Part shown: positions 45,247 through 56,607 of the stretch, piece after piece
Numbering within the stretch: position 1 is the first letter of the stretch
How the letters are laid out: every line of letters starts with the position of its first letter
Origin: Acytostelium subglobosum LB1
Taxonomy: Eukaryota; Evosea; Eumycetozoa; Acytosteliales; Acytosteliaceae
DNA length: 64,000 bases
Assembly (NCBI RefSeq): GCF_000787575.1
Contig: NW_012236507.1
Location: forward strand, 68,253-132,252
Direction: 5' to 3'
Translations under genes and position numbers: made by a program
The notes under the pieces: generated by a model
The model's input: only the letters and a program-made list of their open reading frames with translations
Databases searched by the model: none
Told to the model about the DNA's origin: nothing

Positions 45247-46197
45247 ATGAGTCAACAAGAGAGTAAGATTAGATGATGATTGAATTCGTATAGCAGATAC
45301 CTCGAAGACAATGACTAACTTGATTGATTGATTGATTGAATAGTTAAATCATTCGTTCAAAGTCTATTCCTTTATTATTATGAGAAGCCTGGTGATACAC
45401 AACACTTGGATATTGCTACAAACTTGATATTGGCTGGTCATCTATCATTTGATACGGCACCTCTGTATATTGAATCACTCTATGTCACATTCCCATCAAT
45501 CTACTCTCTAAAGAACAGGACACCCGAACACATCCTACAAAAGTACAAACAGCAACAGAATCAACTGCCGCCACACATTCAACTACAGATACAACAACAT
45601 CATTCTATTCAATCTGGTGGTCAACATCCTCAACAGCCTCAGCCTCAACCTCAACAACACAAGATAACACCAACGACATCACCTTTGAAACAAACAACAC
45701 CAACATCATCATCAACAACCGCACAACGATTTAGATATTACGATGAGGATAAACATCAGTTTGATAAGGAGGCGATTAGGACAAACATTACGAATGACAC
45801 GGCGAGACAGTTTGTTAATGAGCTGTACACGGTGTTGATTGGACGTCTGGGCGACCCAGCCTCCACAAACTATCTGGTCACATCTCTGTTGGACGGCTCA
45901 CTCACTCCACAGCAGGCAGAGTTCCACGTTCGTTTCTCAAAGGAGGCTAAGCAACACGCAGTCGTATTGAAACAACGAGAGGACAAGCGAGCCAAAGCCG
46001 AGGAGTATGTATTTGAGCTGTACAGAGTCTATTGTGGTGAGGACTACATCTGCTCAGCGGAGGAGGTGTTGGGCTTTGTCAAGCGCATCCTAGACACACC
46101 CAACGTCGACTATCAAGCTATTGAAGATGAGATCAAGCTAAAGGCCATTGGCAATGTCAAGGTACCAGGCAACAAACCATTCAACAAATACCTATAA
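45247..46197 (+). CDS. Unknown protein, 289 residues
   Basis: Exons 45247-45262 (16 bases, MSQQE plus one base) and 45344-46197. I do not recognise the family. An N-terminal helical part (IKSFVQSLFLYYYEKPGD, LILAGHLSFDTAPLYIESLY) is followed by a Gln/Pro/Thr-rich linker (about 75-125). A charged helical C-terminal domain follows (RQFVNELYTVLIGRLGD, then ALVTSLL-type helix, FELYRVYCGEDYICSAEEVL), ending in a basic segment. It has no signal peptide or membrane span. The very short first exon depends on the GTAAGA donor at 45263; the alternative start is the ATG-less frame of exon 2, which supports the split start. Confidence 0.7.
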
Positions 46198-46541
46198 ACC
46201 CTCAATGTCCTTGTCATTGTCATTGTCCTTGACTTTGACATTGACTCTGGCTTGCCTCGAATCATATTTGTTCGGGCTGATACCTATAACCCAATCAATT
46301 TGATGATTGATTCAATCGTTGGCCGCAGCAGTTTACATTTTGGATAATGGGCTGGCTTTGCCCAATGAGAGGGCAATTGATTGGAGTCACCAGAGCGAGG
46401 GGTTGGATTGGATGTGTGTTGTGTTGTTGGAGAGTGGTCACCCTCTTACCTCCGCTACTCTCTCTCTCTTTAGATCCTTTCAGATCCTTGATTCCCTTTC
46501 ATTCAATCATTCAATCAATCAATCATTTATATTTATATATA
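46198..46541. other. Intergenic spacer with CATTGTC-type repeats
   Basis: Right after the previous stop, 46204-46250 repeats GTCATTGTC/GACATTGAC-like units (TCCTTGTCATTGTCATTGTC), an imperfect short tandem repeat. The rest is leader of the lipoxygenase-like gene with AATC runs. There is no gene. Confidence 0.5.
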
Positions 46542-48715
46542 ATGGAGATAAAGAATACAGTAAACACTCAGGCACAGAATGTACTTCAAGGTTTGATGTC
46601 CTTCTCAGACAAGTTGGCAAGAAAACAATCAAGACAAGAGGCTTTGGATAAGTTCCACAATGTTGCAAAGAAGTCTATCATCAAAGTTCCAATCATTGTT
46701 TCAATTAGAGGTATGCAATGTGTTCTATTCAAATCATATATATACAATCAATCTAATACATCATCAACAATTAGTGATCAAGACAACATTCAATACTCCA
46801 ACAAACTTCCATCTATGGATCAATGTAGAGGGATCTCTTACATCTGCTCAATCATCTGAGTCTAGGACAAACAGCTTCTTAGCCTATTGGGATGAGGACC
46901 CTTCATTTCAATTGTATGTTTCATTGATTCATTCATTGATTGAGAATGTATGAAGACTAACAGACAATGATAATGTAGCATGTTGGATGAGGTATCATCA
47001 AAGGGATTGACATTGGATATCAAGGTTATCAATGATAAGTCTCTTAAGATACTCTGCGATAGTTTGAGAACATGTGCATCACTAAACTATGATGTAAGTA
47101 TCTCACTCGATCACTCATCGTCACTTACTAACTCAATGATACAATAGATACAAGCTGGATTGATTGGAGATGGAATGGAGAGTAGTAGTACCAAGATGGT
47201 TAAACCATTCTTTGACTTTGACAACAAGGAAGTTGGACAAATTGAGTTTGAGTTGAACATCAATCCCATACCTCACTTTGGTCTAAAGTATTGGAAGAGA
47301 CTGCCCGTCATGGATCCAGATACCAAGATACCAGAGATAGCAATGGTATGTACCACTTCACTCAATCAATCAATCATACTCACTCATTCAAACATACTCC
47401 CTCTTAGCCAAGCCCAAGCTTTGTACATCATGATGAGTTCAATGAGATGATAGTAGCCTTTGTAATTGTATATTGGTTGTTGCGAGGTGAGAAGCATGCA
47501 TGGGATATGCTACCGCCAAACGTACAGACTCGAACAGATGCATCGATAACGGACTCCTTCTTTGTGTATCGTAGACTGAATGGCTGCAATCGACCTTATA
47601 ACATATTCACAAAGGTCTCTGGACATCCATGGGACTACGAGCTACGTCTAAGCTTCACTGGCTGCGAGAAGAAGAAGGATGTGTGGATGCCCGACAAGAC
47701 CTGTTGCAACTTCAAACTGATCGATGACGAGTTGGTCATTGTCAACATCCAATACCAAATGGAGCCTGATGGAGAAGTCTTCACCCAAGTGGCCGATGGC
47801 AGCGATGAGTGGAACCTATTCAAGATCAAGTACATGATGATCGAGTTCAACTATAACATCACGTAAGTGTGACACTGGCTCATCATGGAACCATTCCAAT
47901 CATCTTACGCAATCACAATCAATCAATTACTTAGTTGGGCACATGTTGGCGTACACTTCATCGTTGAGATGTACTCGATGGCCTTTTACAGGAACATTGT
48001 AAAGAACCCTATTCAACAGCTGCTCTGGCCTCACTTTGATGGAGTGATATTTAACAATTGGCTGGTAGTCAGACCGATGTATAATGGCGTTGTCACGATG
48101 GCAGCGGCTCTGACATACGAGGGCCAGGTCAAGATGCTTGAGGACAAGTTCAAAGACGTCACATATCGATGGAAGCCCGAATCACTGCCCGAAAACATCA
48201 AGAACAACACCTATGATACGGCCAACAACGCATGCTGGCAGTTGATCAGCGAGTATGTCGATGAATTCTTTGCCGTACACAGCGCCAAGATCCAGGAACA
48301 CTGGGACGAGATTGAGAATGTGTCCAGAGATCTGGTGGCGCACCAGCTCAACGACGATCCCAACGCCAACGCCATTAACAACATGCAGGACCTGCGCGAC
48401 TGCTGCGTGTACATCATCTACCAGGCAGTATTCCAACATGCCTGGATCCATTGGAAGGCCTGGGACGATGAGGCTCAAGCTGTCATGTTCAACAAGGACG
48501 GCGAGACACCACTCAAGGACATCCTCTACGAGCAGAATCTAGGCAATGCGATTGAAGCAGGTGTACAATATCCCTCGGCCTACGTGCGTCACTATCCAAT
48601 CCTGGATCACGAGTTTGGCGGTCCAGAAGGACTTCAACGAAGACTCTGGGAGCATGCACACAAGATCAATCCGGGAATATCAGTTGGATCACTTGTCATG
48701 AGTCCGAACATCTAA
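46542..48715 (+). CDS. Divergent lipoxygenase
   Basis: Exons 46542-46710, 46775-46913, 46979-47093, 47148-47345, 47408-47862 and 47935-48715, giving 618 residues. The catalytic part resembles lipoxygenases: WAHVGVHFIVEMYSMAFYRN...QQLLWPHF matches the metal-helix region (family type RTHLVSEVF..A.YR...HP..KLL.PH). A second pair, FQHAWIHWKAW (H527, H531), matches the family HAAVNFGQ. The protein ends in isoleucine (SLVMSPNI, I618), the carboxylate iron ligand of lipoxygenases. Expected ligands are H362/H366, H527, H531 and I618. The first pair is spaced H-x3-H instead of the usual H-x4-H. A long N-terminal region (about 1-150) may be a C2/PLAT-like part but is not clear. Lipoxygenases oxygenate polyunsaturated fatty acids; the substrate here is unknown. 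With six exons it is the most intron-rich gene here. Confidence 0.75.
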
Positions 48716-48983
48716 AGTGTACATTGACGGCGTCGTACTTCGGTCCACCAATCACAAAAGTCAATCTAAATATCTTTTTTTATAAATCTTGGCCCGACCT
48801 TAATATGGGGTGTGTCAAATTGAGCGACTGATTGATCATGGGCGGTCACTGATTGATGGCGTGGGTCATGGATTATCAATTGTTTTTTTTTAGTCTTGTT
48901 CTCAAGTCAAGACACTTACATTGTGGAGGTCAAATAGGACCTCGCGTCAATCATTCAAGTCAATCAATCAACTTTATACATCC

Positions 48984-51900
48984 ATGTACATAATACAACT
49001 ACTACTTCCACTACTACTGCTGTCAACTTGGTTGCCAACCTACCTTGCCATCACATGCCCCTACAACAACTATGATTACAATTTAATGGACTCTCCTGTC
49101 CAGGCCTCCGCTGGCTTTGCCTGTAATAATGTGGCCACATTGTCAACAGAGCTCGAACAGAAATGGGTATACGACAACTTGTTGAAGCCCAAGTCCATCA
49201 ACCAGGTGTGGTTGGGCATTGACTCGGTAGACGGTGGCATAACCTTTGACTATATCTATTATGACTCGGCATCAACTCTTTATAGACAACAGATGTACAA
49301 CACACGTTTGGACACATGCACACAATACTGTCCGTGGGCTGTCAATCGACCGGCGATGGGTGGCCGTCCGTATGGCCGCTGGCAAAATGATGTCTTCATC
49401 CTTGACACGCAGCCCGCTACCTCGAGTTTCCCCTACGTCTGTGTGGCGCCACCTCCTCGCATAGCATTGATGCTAAAGAACATTGTTGGCACATCTGGAG
49501 GCATTCTCCAGTTCACATTGGACACCATCAGCAACTCCTACAGCTCAACACAGAAGCTCACTCGTGTGAGCGACAACACCACAATCGAACTGGGATCCAC
49601 CAACGACATGACCGCAAAGATACCTCCTGGAGCCGGAACCTATATCCTCACAGTAACTCATGTTGCTGGAACCTCCACATCAATCTTCCAATATGAAGGT
49701 ATGGTTGTATGATCACCCACATCTGGAATCATTCCACCCACTCACTCACTCACAATCAATCAATCAAACAGCCCCTCATATATCTGATATCTGGCCAAGC
49801 TTTAATAAGAGCGACATTGTGTACTTGCGTGGAAAGAACTTTGGACCTGATGCCAGCAAGATTAGTGTAACTTTTGGCGATCAGACCAATGTTGTGAGAT
49901 GCCTTGGCGTGTCCTTGTACACGATGATGATCAACACGACCACACCATATGAGTACTTGTCATGTCAACTGGAGAGGTCCATTCAGTATACATCAATGTT
50001 CCCAGTGACTATCGATGTGGATGGAGTATCCCATCTCACAAACAGATGTCGCTTCATAGACTCGTTGTCCACAACTACCAAGTATCCACCAGTGTTCTCC
50101 GTGTCCGACATACCCCTCAACTACACTAGTGCCATCGCGTTATACAACGATGGTAATCGATACCTTGGAGTCATAACAACAAAGTCTTCCTTTGACATTG
50201 TACGCCAAGTATATAGCTCTGCAGCCATGGTCGTGGAGGGCATGTACTATAATGGTACCAACATGGTCTACAGCGAAGGACCATTTAGCAAGCAGATTGT
50301 GGCACCATACACCTCATCCCAAGTACAAGGATCACAAAACACCTACTACACACTCAATCTTCTGGATGCCTCACTAGGAGTCTTGTCCATGTCCGACACG
50401 ACCTACCCCTATCTTCTCCAGAACTCCACGATCACACCTGGTACCACATTCCTTGACTTCTTCCGAATCAACTGGAATACCACGGCCACGCCAACTACTG
50501 CCGGTGTCCTCACAATCGCCATATATGGCCTTGCATTACCATTGACCTCTTACCAAATCGAGATTATTAACAACACTGGTATCATCACCAACGGGCAGCC
50601 TCAAGATAACTACATATTTTTCAACATAAAACCAACTCTATCACCTATCAACATTGGAATACTCCTATCCAATACTCAAGGTCAATACAGTCTCAACTTC
50701 ATCTATGGTATTCCACCTACACCATGTAAGTCACCCTTGGCCTCATCCAAACTCCCACCCCAACCCTAACCCTAACCCTAACCCTCGCCCTTGACCCAGA
50801 CCCTGTGATCATAGATTACCATACCAATACTCAATATAATCAACCAGGAGAGGTAACAGTGATTGGATTGAACTTCATTGGAATAAGTTTGGTGACCATT
50901 GGCAATGTACAATGCAGTCCAGTACAACCTGTCAACTCAACTACGTTCATTTGTTACTTCCCAGCCAGTGTGACCATTGGCAACGAGGCACTACCCATCA
51001 ATGTAACATGTGGTGGTCTCTCAAATGTAGCCTACATCTTTTATTACAAGCAGACGGTACAATGTCCTGGCACCCCAGCATGCAGTGGCAACGGACTGTG
51101 CAACACCAACAATGGACAATGTACATGTAATACCGGCTACTCTCTACAGAACTGCTCTCTCAAGGCTGAGGTCAACCCGACACCACCACATGCTGATGGC
51201 AATGGTACGGCAGTGTTGCCATCTGGCAACTCGAACAACGACCAATCATACTTGGTCAACATCAAATTCCTACGCGAGTCTGATGAACAAGGTCGCCAAA
51301 TCAGATTGCTAAACATGTCCACGATCAAATGGAAGACCACCCCATCGATCAACAATATGTCGTACCAGTTCCAGGGCACGTTCGACAATGACAATTGTTC
51401 AGTCAACCTGCAAATGGACGTCTACAAGGACAACGCCACAATCAAGTTTGCCGGCGAGTCCATATTCATCCCGGCCAGTTCAATCAAGTTCACAGTGGAG
51501 ATTAGCGACTGGAAGTTTGCCAACCAACTCAACATGCTTGAAGTGATCATGGCTACAACATCAACAGCGGCTGATCAACAATGCAGGCCACCAATGACCA
51601 CTGACTCGGATGGTCCTCCAGGTAGTTCCTCATCAGCCTCATGGCTCGAGCTAAAGTCTGGAGGCACAGTGCTCTCGGCTCGCTACGCCAGGTATCTCTT
51701 GGTCAATGACAGAATCACTAGAAGCAAGGTCTTGCTTTTAGATCCAACAACAAACGCGATGCTATACGGTGCACTTGGCACAGCCGGTGACGCCAACTCA
51801 ACATTGTTGACATCAATCCATGTACCATACTTCACCAAGACATGTACAATTGATCCAAGCTTCCAACTTTTGTTAACTGATGATGACAATAATCCTGGAC

Positions 51901-52097
51901 AGCAATGTGGTGGCAAGAGCAGCACTCAATCAAATGATCGTTGGAAGCTACCTGTGATCGTAGTGTGTACAATTGTAGGAGCATCAATTCTGGCTGCAGT
52001 CATGGCAGTATTAATCAGAAGCAGACTCAAAGGAAGAAGATTACATGATGTCATATCATTCAAGATGAAGCCAAAGAGGAAAGTGTACAATGAATAA
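48984..52097 (+). CDS. C-type lectin/TIG/EGF type I membrane receptor
   Basis: Exons 48984-49698, 49772-50725 and 50800-52097, giving 988 residues. The start is ATG 48984, whose first 22 residues form a signal peptide (LLLPLLLLSTWLPTYLA). A C-type-lectin-like domain follows (about 25-155: VWLGIDSVDGGITFDYIYYD, GRWQNDVFILD, PYVCVAPP). An IPT/TIG-type beta domain lies near 240-330 (PHISDIWPSFNKSDIVYLRG). A second TIG repeat is at about 560-640 and an EGF-like domain at about 643-675 (TPACSGNGLCNTNNGQCTC). A beta-rich stalk with many N-x-S/T sites follows, then one membrane span (about 942-965, VIVVCTIVGASILAAVMAVLI) and a short basic tail. TIG/EGF receptors of this plan, such as the Tgr proteins, mediate cell-cell adhesion or recognition in dictyostelids; this ligand is unknown. 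Its second intron carries a telomere-like repeat. Confidence 0.88.
50764..50793. repeat. Telomere-like hexamers inside an intron
   Basis: In-register CCCTAA, CCCTAA, CCCTAA, CCCTCG, CCCTTG, ending six bases before the exon (acceptor ACCCAG). The tract forms the 3' half of the 74-base intron 50726-50799 and so supplies its pyrimidine-rich region. Confidence 0.9.
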
Positions 52098-52158
52098 AGA
52101 TTGATCAAAGAGATAGGTCAAGAGAGAGAGAGAGATCTCTTCTGTATTTATAAGGCCC

Positions 52159-52602
52159 TTAGTAGTGGGACTGGATCATGTTGGTTATTCCACCTGGGTT
52201 GGCACCATTGATGAAAGCAAGCTGCTTCTGGGTAACCTTGAAGTTCTTGAATAGGACGACACATGGGAAGAGATTTGGGAATGACATCCAGAGGTTGTTG
52301 GTACGGGCATCACTTGGCATGGCAACCATGTTGAAGATGGCATTTGGGAATTGAGCTGGGAGTGTCTCCAAGAAGCCATGGATCTGTTGGCATCCAATAC
52401 AGTCATCAGTGCCAAAGTAGTAGACCAACTATATTGATTGAATAGGAGTAGGAGTTAGAGAGTGATGGGAGGGTTGGTAGGGTGGGAGTGAGTGGCGAGA
52501 ACTTACCAGAGTAGTGGTTGGTGAGTTGTTCATCTGATCAGTGACGACAGCGGCAGAAGTAACGATGTTCCAGTTTTTAAGATGGCTGTTGACGTTGGAC
52601 AT
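52159..52602 (-). CDS. Thioredoxin-fold protein with CIGC motif
   Basis: Exons (minus): 52602-52507 and 52428-52159, giving 121 residues, about the size of thioredoxin. The redox motif is in LVYYFGTDDCIGCQQIHGF (CxxC as CIGC), followed by FPNAIFNMVAMPSDA and the cis-proline-type segment FPNLFPCVVLF. There is no signal peptide or membrane span, so it should be cytosolic. CIGC differs from the CGPC of thioredoxin and the CGHC of PDI, so the redox partner is unknown. The gene lies between the receptor gene and the F-BAR gene. Confidence 0.8.
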
Positions 52603-53199
52603 TATGTGAAAGTGTATTAAAAGTAGTCGAAGTAGTAGTATTACTAAGTGTGAATATTTGATTGAATGATTGAATGATTGAATGAGAGGACCATGGTCCT
52701 TTTAAAGACTATGGAAGATGTGACTCCCTCCACCTGATCAATCAATATTGGAAATCTGAGTTGTTTCACAGAGGTCCTAATTAGGAACAAGTGTACGCCC
52801 CATCTATTGATAATAAGTCCAAGTCCCGAGTAGGTGAACACCTGATTGTCACTCAAGTTCTGAATCGGAACAGGGGTGGACAAGACACAGGGCATACAAG
52901 TGATGTTTTCCTTGATTCATCAACATCGCCCTGCGGGGGAGATGGTAAGTTGTAGCCTCGGATGTGGCCATGTTGCACATCTTATCCCTAATAATAGGAC
53001 GACTGTTTCATTCATTCAATCATTACAACAGGTCAGTCATGTTTCATTGCCACCGCATGGGTGCCCATCCTGATTGGTGACGTGCCCCCAAAAAAAAAGT
53101 AGGGTGCTGGGCCTTGGTAGGCCCTTTGTTTGACAACACGTGATTGGGGTGTTGGGCTGTTGTCGGTGTCCGAGCGCGATACTTGCGCGTGGTGATCAA
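52603..53199. other. Intergenic spacer, GC-richer than most
   Basis: The stretch 52700-53170 is GC-richer than other spacers and partly open on both strands but has no recognisable family or splice signals. A perfect 6-base hairpin with a 4-base loop (53109-53124, GGGCCT...AGGCCC) lies just downstream of the F-BAR gene, which is transcribed toward it. It might be decayed mobile or coding DNA; I cannot assign it. Confidence 0.4.
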
Positions 53200-56100
53200 T
53201 CACACACGTCCACCGTCCATCAGCTGCTTCATTTCAGTGAACCTTTCAATGAGGAGATTGTTGAACTCGTTGGGTATTTCGCTGCTCAGAGCAAAGAGAA
53301 TCGTTCGCAGTATGACTATGGAGCGATCGATGAAACACTTGGTGAAGATTGCTATCCTTGCAAAGGCTGTCTGGCCATTCTCGCCCAACACTGGCTGCTC
53401 CTGCTTCGGCAGCTTCAACTCGAGCGTCGCACAAAGGCTCTCCAAGCTGAGCTTCACGGTCTGTGTCTGCTTGGCAATCGCTGAAAGTACTGTCTGTTGT
53501 TCCTTGTCCGCCTCCTTCCAACTCTGTTGTGCGTTCAATCTGTCTCGCTTCAGCTTCAATTGATCAATCATCACAAATGCTGTCTGACGGATAAGTTCAT
53601 GTTGTTGTTGTTGTAGTACTAGTTGTTGCTGTTGTTGCTGATGTTGGTGGTGCAGTTGATGTTGCTCTGGCACGATGATGACTTCATCCTCTTCGACAAA
53701 TACTTGAAGTTCTTGATTCTCACGTGACAACTCCATTGCGACCAGAGGTGTAGTCGCGGCGGAAGTACCAACCACATCAACATCCACGTCCAAACTCGAG
53801 ATTTGTTCGTCGGCACTATCAATCTGTACCTCTTCCTCGAGGTTGGTGATGATGTTCTCGACTTCGTACTCGGCCTGCTTCATCAACTCTTGCTCCTGTA
53901 TCAGTTGCTGTAGTTGTAGCAACACGTGCTCAGGTATGTAGCTGGTGGACATCTCGATGGTGCCATGGATCAACTTCTCCGACGCGTTGATATCGATATT
54001 GTTGTGCGACGATTGCAACACATCAGCTATGGACAGCAACTTGTTTCGACCAAAGAACTCCTGAGTGGCCTGCAACAGCTCGTTGCTGGTGCCCGACGCA
54101 ATGACCATGCCGCCGAGGTAGCACAAGTAGTGGCTGGCGTGATTGACGACTGCCGTGAAGATGAGCAACCAGCGACGCAGCAGGTCGGGTATGCGCGCTA
54201 CCAGCTCGGAAGGCACGAGGTTTGGTGTGGACGAAGGCACCTTGAAGTTGACGGCGGGTGGTGACGAGAAGTTGTTGCGCTCAATCTCGGCTTGCACGTC
54301 TTCGTAACTTGCGATGCCCAGGTTCGTGGTTACAAAGTCCTCGAGCCAGCGACAGAGCTTGACGATCGTGTAGGAGATGGTCATGGCGCAGTATGAAGTG
54401 GCTTCATTGATGGTGACGTCAAAGTACAGCTGGATCATCTGTGAGTGGAAGTCCTCAATCAGCTGCTTGACACACTCCTGGAGCAACATCGTCTCAAAGT
54501 GCTCGCTGTCGCCACTCTGTGTCGACAAGTCGCTCGACATTGATATGGGAGAGGGCAATACGGGTGACCCAGGTGGCGATCTTGGGGATCTTGGCGACAA
54601 CGATGGGGGCGACACAGAGTTGTCTGAGCTAGAGATCTTGGCCTTGATGGACAGTGGTGACGAAGGCACGGGCGAGGAGGAAGCCGGTAGCAGGCTGTTG
54701 TTGAGTACGGGGCGCAATGGACTGCTGCCACTGGCACTGCTGCTGCTGTTGCTACTAAAGCTCTCCCTGCGACCCGCTGTAATATCGTCATCAATCGAGA
54801 TAGATGGCACGTACTCGAGCATGAGCTTGACGACTGCGATCTCCTTGGAGAGGTTTCCCATCGCGTTGGTCAGCTCCATCGAGTTGGAGCGAATGAGTGA
54901 TGGCGAGAAGACCGTGGCCAGGTTATCATGGTTCATCATTGTATGCTTGACATTGTCGGGGATGGCGCAAGTGCGCATGATGTCCAACACATATGACAAC
55001 ACGCGCTGGTTGATCGCAGGCATCTTGTTGAACTGGACGAGCAGCTCGTTGTGATTGTCTGCAGCGCCGAGGAACGAGTCGTACATGGCAAAGGGGATGA
55101 GGGGCTCGGGCATCTCGCGCACCCATAACTTGAGCAGCGAGGAGATGGTATGTACATTGTCCACGTGCTCCATGTCGAAGCTGCCGTCGTCCAGACGCTT
55201 CTTGAGCTGATCAATGTCGACTAGACGCGAGGGTACGCGGAACACGCCCTCTGTTGTAAACGCATCCAGCTTGATCATTCTTCTCTTGATCAATGCCAAC
55301 ACCAATGGGATCTCCAGATTGGGATGTGATTGCTTCTGGCTGGCCATCAACTGATCGAGTGCCACGCCAAACTGTGCCTGTGCCTGCTGTTGTTGCTTGT
55401 TTCCACTACCGCCACTACTGCCACCACCTGCTTTAAAGTTGATGCTGGTACTCCATCGCTTGAGATAACTTGGCTTCTTCTTGTGATCGCCCTTGGGCTC
55501 CTTTATCTCCCTCATCAGGTCCTTCTTGAGGTCCTCGGACGAGGACGAGTGATGGTGGTACTGAGAGAGAATGAGGGGGATGGACACGTGGTCGTCTCGT
55601 GACGACGCGTTGCTGCCAGGTGCGCGATTAAAGTCGACCACCTCGAATGGACGCGGGTTGGAGTCGAGGTTCACTGACAGTTTGATGCGGTGCACGTAGG
55701 CCGACACCTCGCTGTCGGCGTTGATTGTCTGTAGCTTGTCGCGCAACTGTGCCAGCTCGCCCTGGTACGTGGGCAGACTGACCATGTTGACAAATTTGCT
55801 AAAATACTGCTTGAGCATGTGTGATCGATACACCTCGATGCGATACAGGTCGGCAATGGCGTGCGGGATCACCTTGCCGTAGAGATTGGCCTGCACCTTG
55901 TTCGTCTCGCTGACCAACTCGCGGTGCTCTCTGTTGATCTTGATCGCGTCCTGGCTCTGCTTGAGCACGCGTCTATTGATCTTTTGTGTGTCGCCTGATG
56001 CCTGGCCCGCGCCTCCGCTGGTGGCCGCCGTGGCCGAGTCATTCATCATCTCTTTGATCGATCGCTCGCAGGCCTGGCGCGACTTCCGCAGCTTCCCAAC

Positions 56101-56607
56101 GGCGTCGCTGTATGAGTGGAAGTTCTTGTGGACGTCGGTCATAAGCGTGTTGTTGCGTTTCTCGATGCTGGACAGCAGAGTGTCGATAGAGTCAACGATG
56201 GACTCGTTGATATTGTTGTACATTGTCTCGTGGTAGGTGGCCTCCCACGATGCCGACTGGCGTATATTTGTCCAGACGTCCATCACGGCGGCACTCATAC
56301 ATCCACTCTGGACACTTGGCTCAAACTTTGCCAAAGCTGCCAGTTTGCGTGAGTATTCCTCTTCCACTTGTGCTCGCATCTTAAAGTATCTCTTTATGTC
56401 TCGAAGTGAGCTCGCGCCCCTCTCTGATGCCTTGGCGAATTGTTCCAAGCCATCCTGGATTGATTGAATATGTGTGAGTGGGGGAGTGGGGTTAGGCCTT
56501 GATTGAGTCTGGAATAATCCCATTGTCTGGAAACATACGATTGAGGCAACTGTGTTACAGAGCTTCATTATCTCTTCGTTGGCAGTTTGGTTGGTTGCGG
56601 TCGCCAT
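53200..56607 (-). CDS. F-BAR/RhoGAP protein (MEGAP-like)
   Basis: Exons (minus): 56607-56539 and 56454-53200, giving 1107 residues. The 84-base intron is a multiple of three without stops. The F-BAR domain is at about 24-260 (LEQFAKASERGASSLRDIKR, VEEEYSRKLAAL, a long coiled coil). The RhoGAP domain is at about 385-570 with the arginine finger R429 in TEGVFRVPSR and the conserved LLKLWVREMPEPLIPF. A Ser-rich linker and a helical C-terminal region follow, ending in a Gln-rich coiled coil (QQQQQLVLQQQQH). This F-BAR plus RhoGAP order matches the Dictyostelium MEGAP proteins (relatives of mammalian srGAPs), which act on contractile-vacuole tubules and filopodia; the Rho-family target is not deducible. 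No SH3 domain is visible. Confidence 0.9.
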   Translation of the reverse strand: MATATNQTANEEIMKLCNTVASIVCFQTMGLFQTQSRPNPTPPLTHIQSIQDGLEQFAKASERGASSLRDIKRYFKMRAQVEEEYSRKLAALAKFEPSVQSGCMSAAVMDVWTNIRQSASWEATYHETMYNNINESIVDSIDTLLSSIEKRNNTLMTDVHKNFHSYSDAVGKLRKSRQACERSIKEMMNDSATAATSGGAGQASGDTQKINRRVLKQSQDAIKINREHRELVSETNKVQANLYGKVIPHAIADLYRIEVYRSHMLKQYFSKFVNMVSLPTYQGELAQLRDKLQTINADSEVSAYVHRIKLSVNLDSNPRPFEVVDFNRAPGSNASSRDDHVSIPLILSQYHHHSSSSEDLKKDLMREIKEPKGDHKKKPSYLKRWSTSINFKAGGGSSGGSGNKQQQQAQAQFGVALDQLMASQKQSHPNLEIPLVLALIKRRMIKLDAFTTEGVFRVPSRLVDIDQLKKRLDDGSFDMEHVDNVHTISSLLKLWVREMPEPLIPFAMYDSFLGAADNHNELLVQFNKMPAINQRVLSYVLDIMRTCAIPDNVKHTMMNHDNLATVFSPSLIRSNSMELTNAMGNLSKEIAVVKLMLEYVPSISIDDDITAGRRESFSSNSSSSASGSSPLRPVLNNSLLPASSSPVPSSPLSIKAKISSSDNSVSPPSLSPRSPRSPPGSPVLPSPISMSSDLSTQSGDSEHFETMLLQECVKQLIEDFHSQMIQLYFDVTINEATSYCAMTISYTIVKLCRWLEDFVTTNLGIASYEDVQAEIERNNFSSPPAVNFKVPSSTPNLVPSELVARIPDLLRRWLLIFTAVVNHASHYLCYLGGMVIASGTSNELLQATQEFFGRNKLLSIADVLQSSHNNIDINASEKLIHGTIEMSTSYIPEHVLLQLQQLIQEQELMKQAEYEVENIITNLEEEVQIDSADEQISSLDVDVDVVGTSAATTPLVAMELSRENQELQVFVEEDEVIIVPEQHQLHHQHQQQQQQLVLQQQQHELIRQTAFVMIDQLKLKRDRLNAQQSWKEADKEQQTVLSAIAKQTQTVKLSLESLCATLELKLPKQEQPVLGENGQTAFARIAIFTKCFIDRSIVILRTILFALSSEIPNEFNNLLIERFTEMKQLMDGGRV

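Noticed and set aside
48921-48983. N-terminal extension of the lectin receptor starting at 48921
   Set aside because: The extension begins with TTG, not ATG, and would hide the signal peptide that starts at ATG 48984.
52644-52895. Minus-strand frame in the spacer after the thioredoxin-fold gene
   Set aside because: It has no recognisable domain, no splice signals and a repetitive tail.
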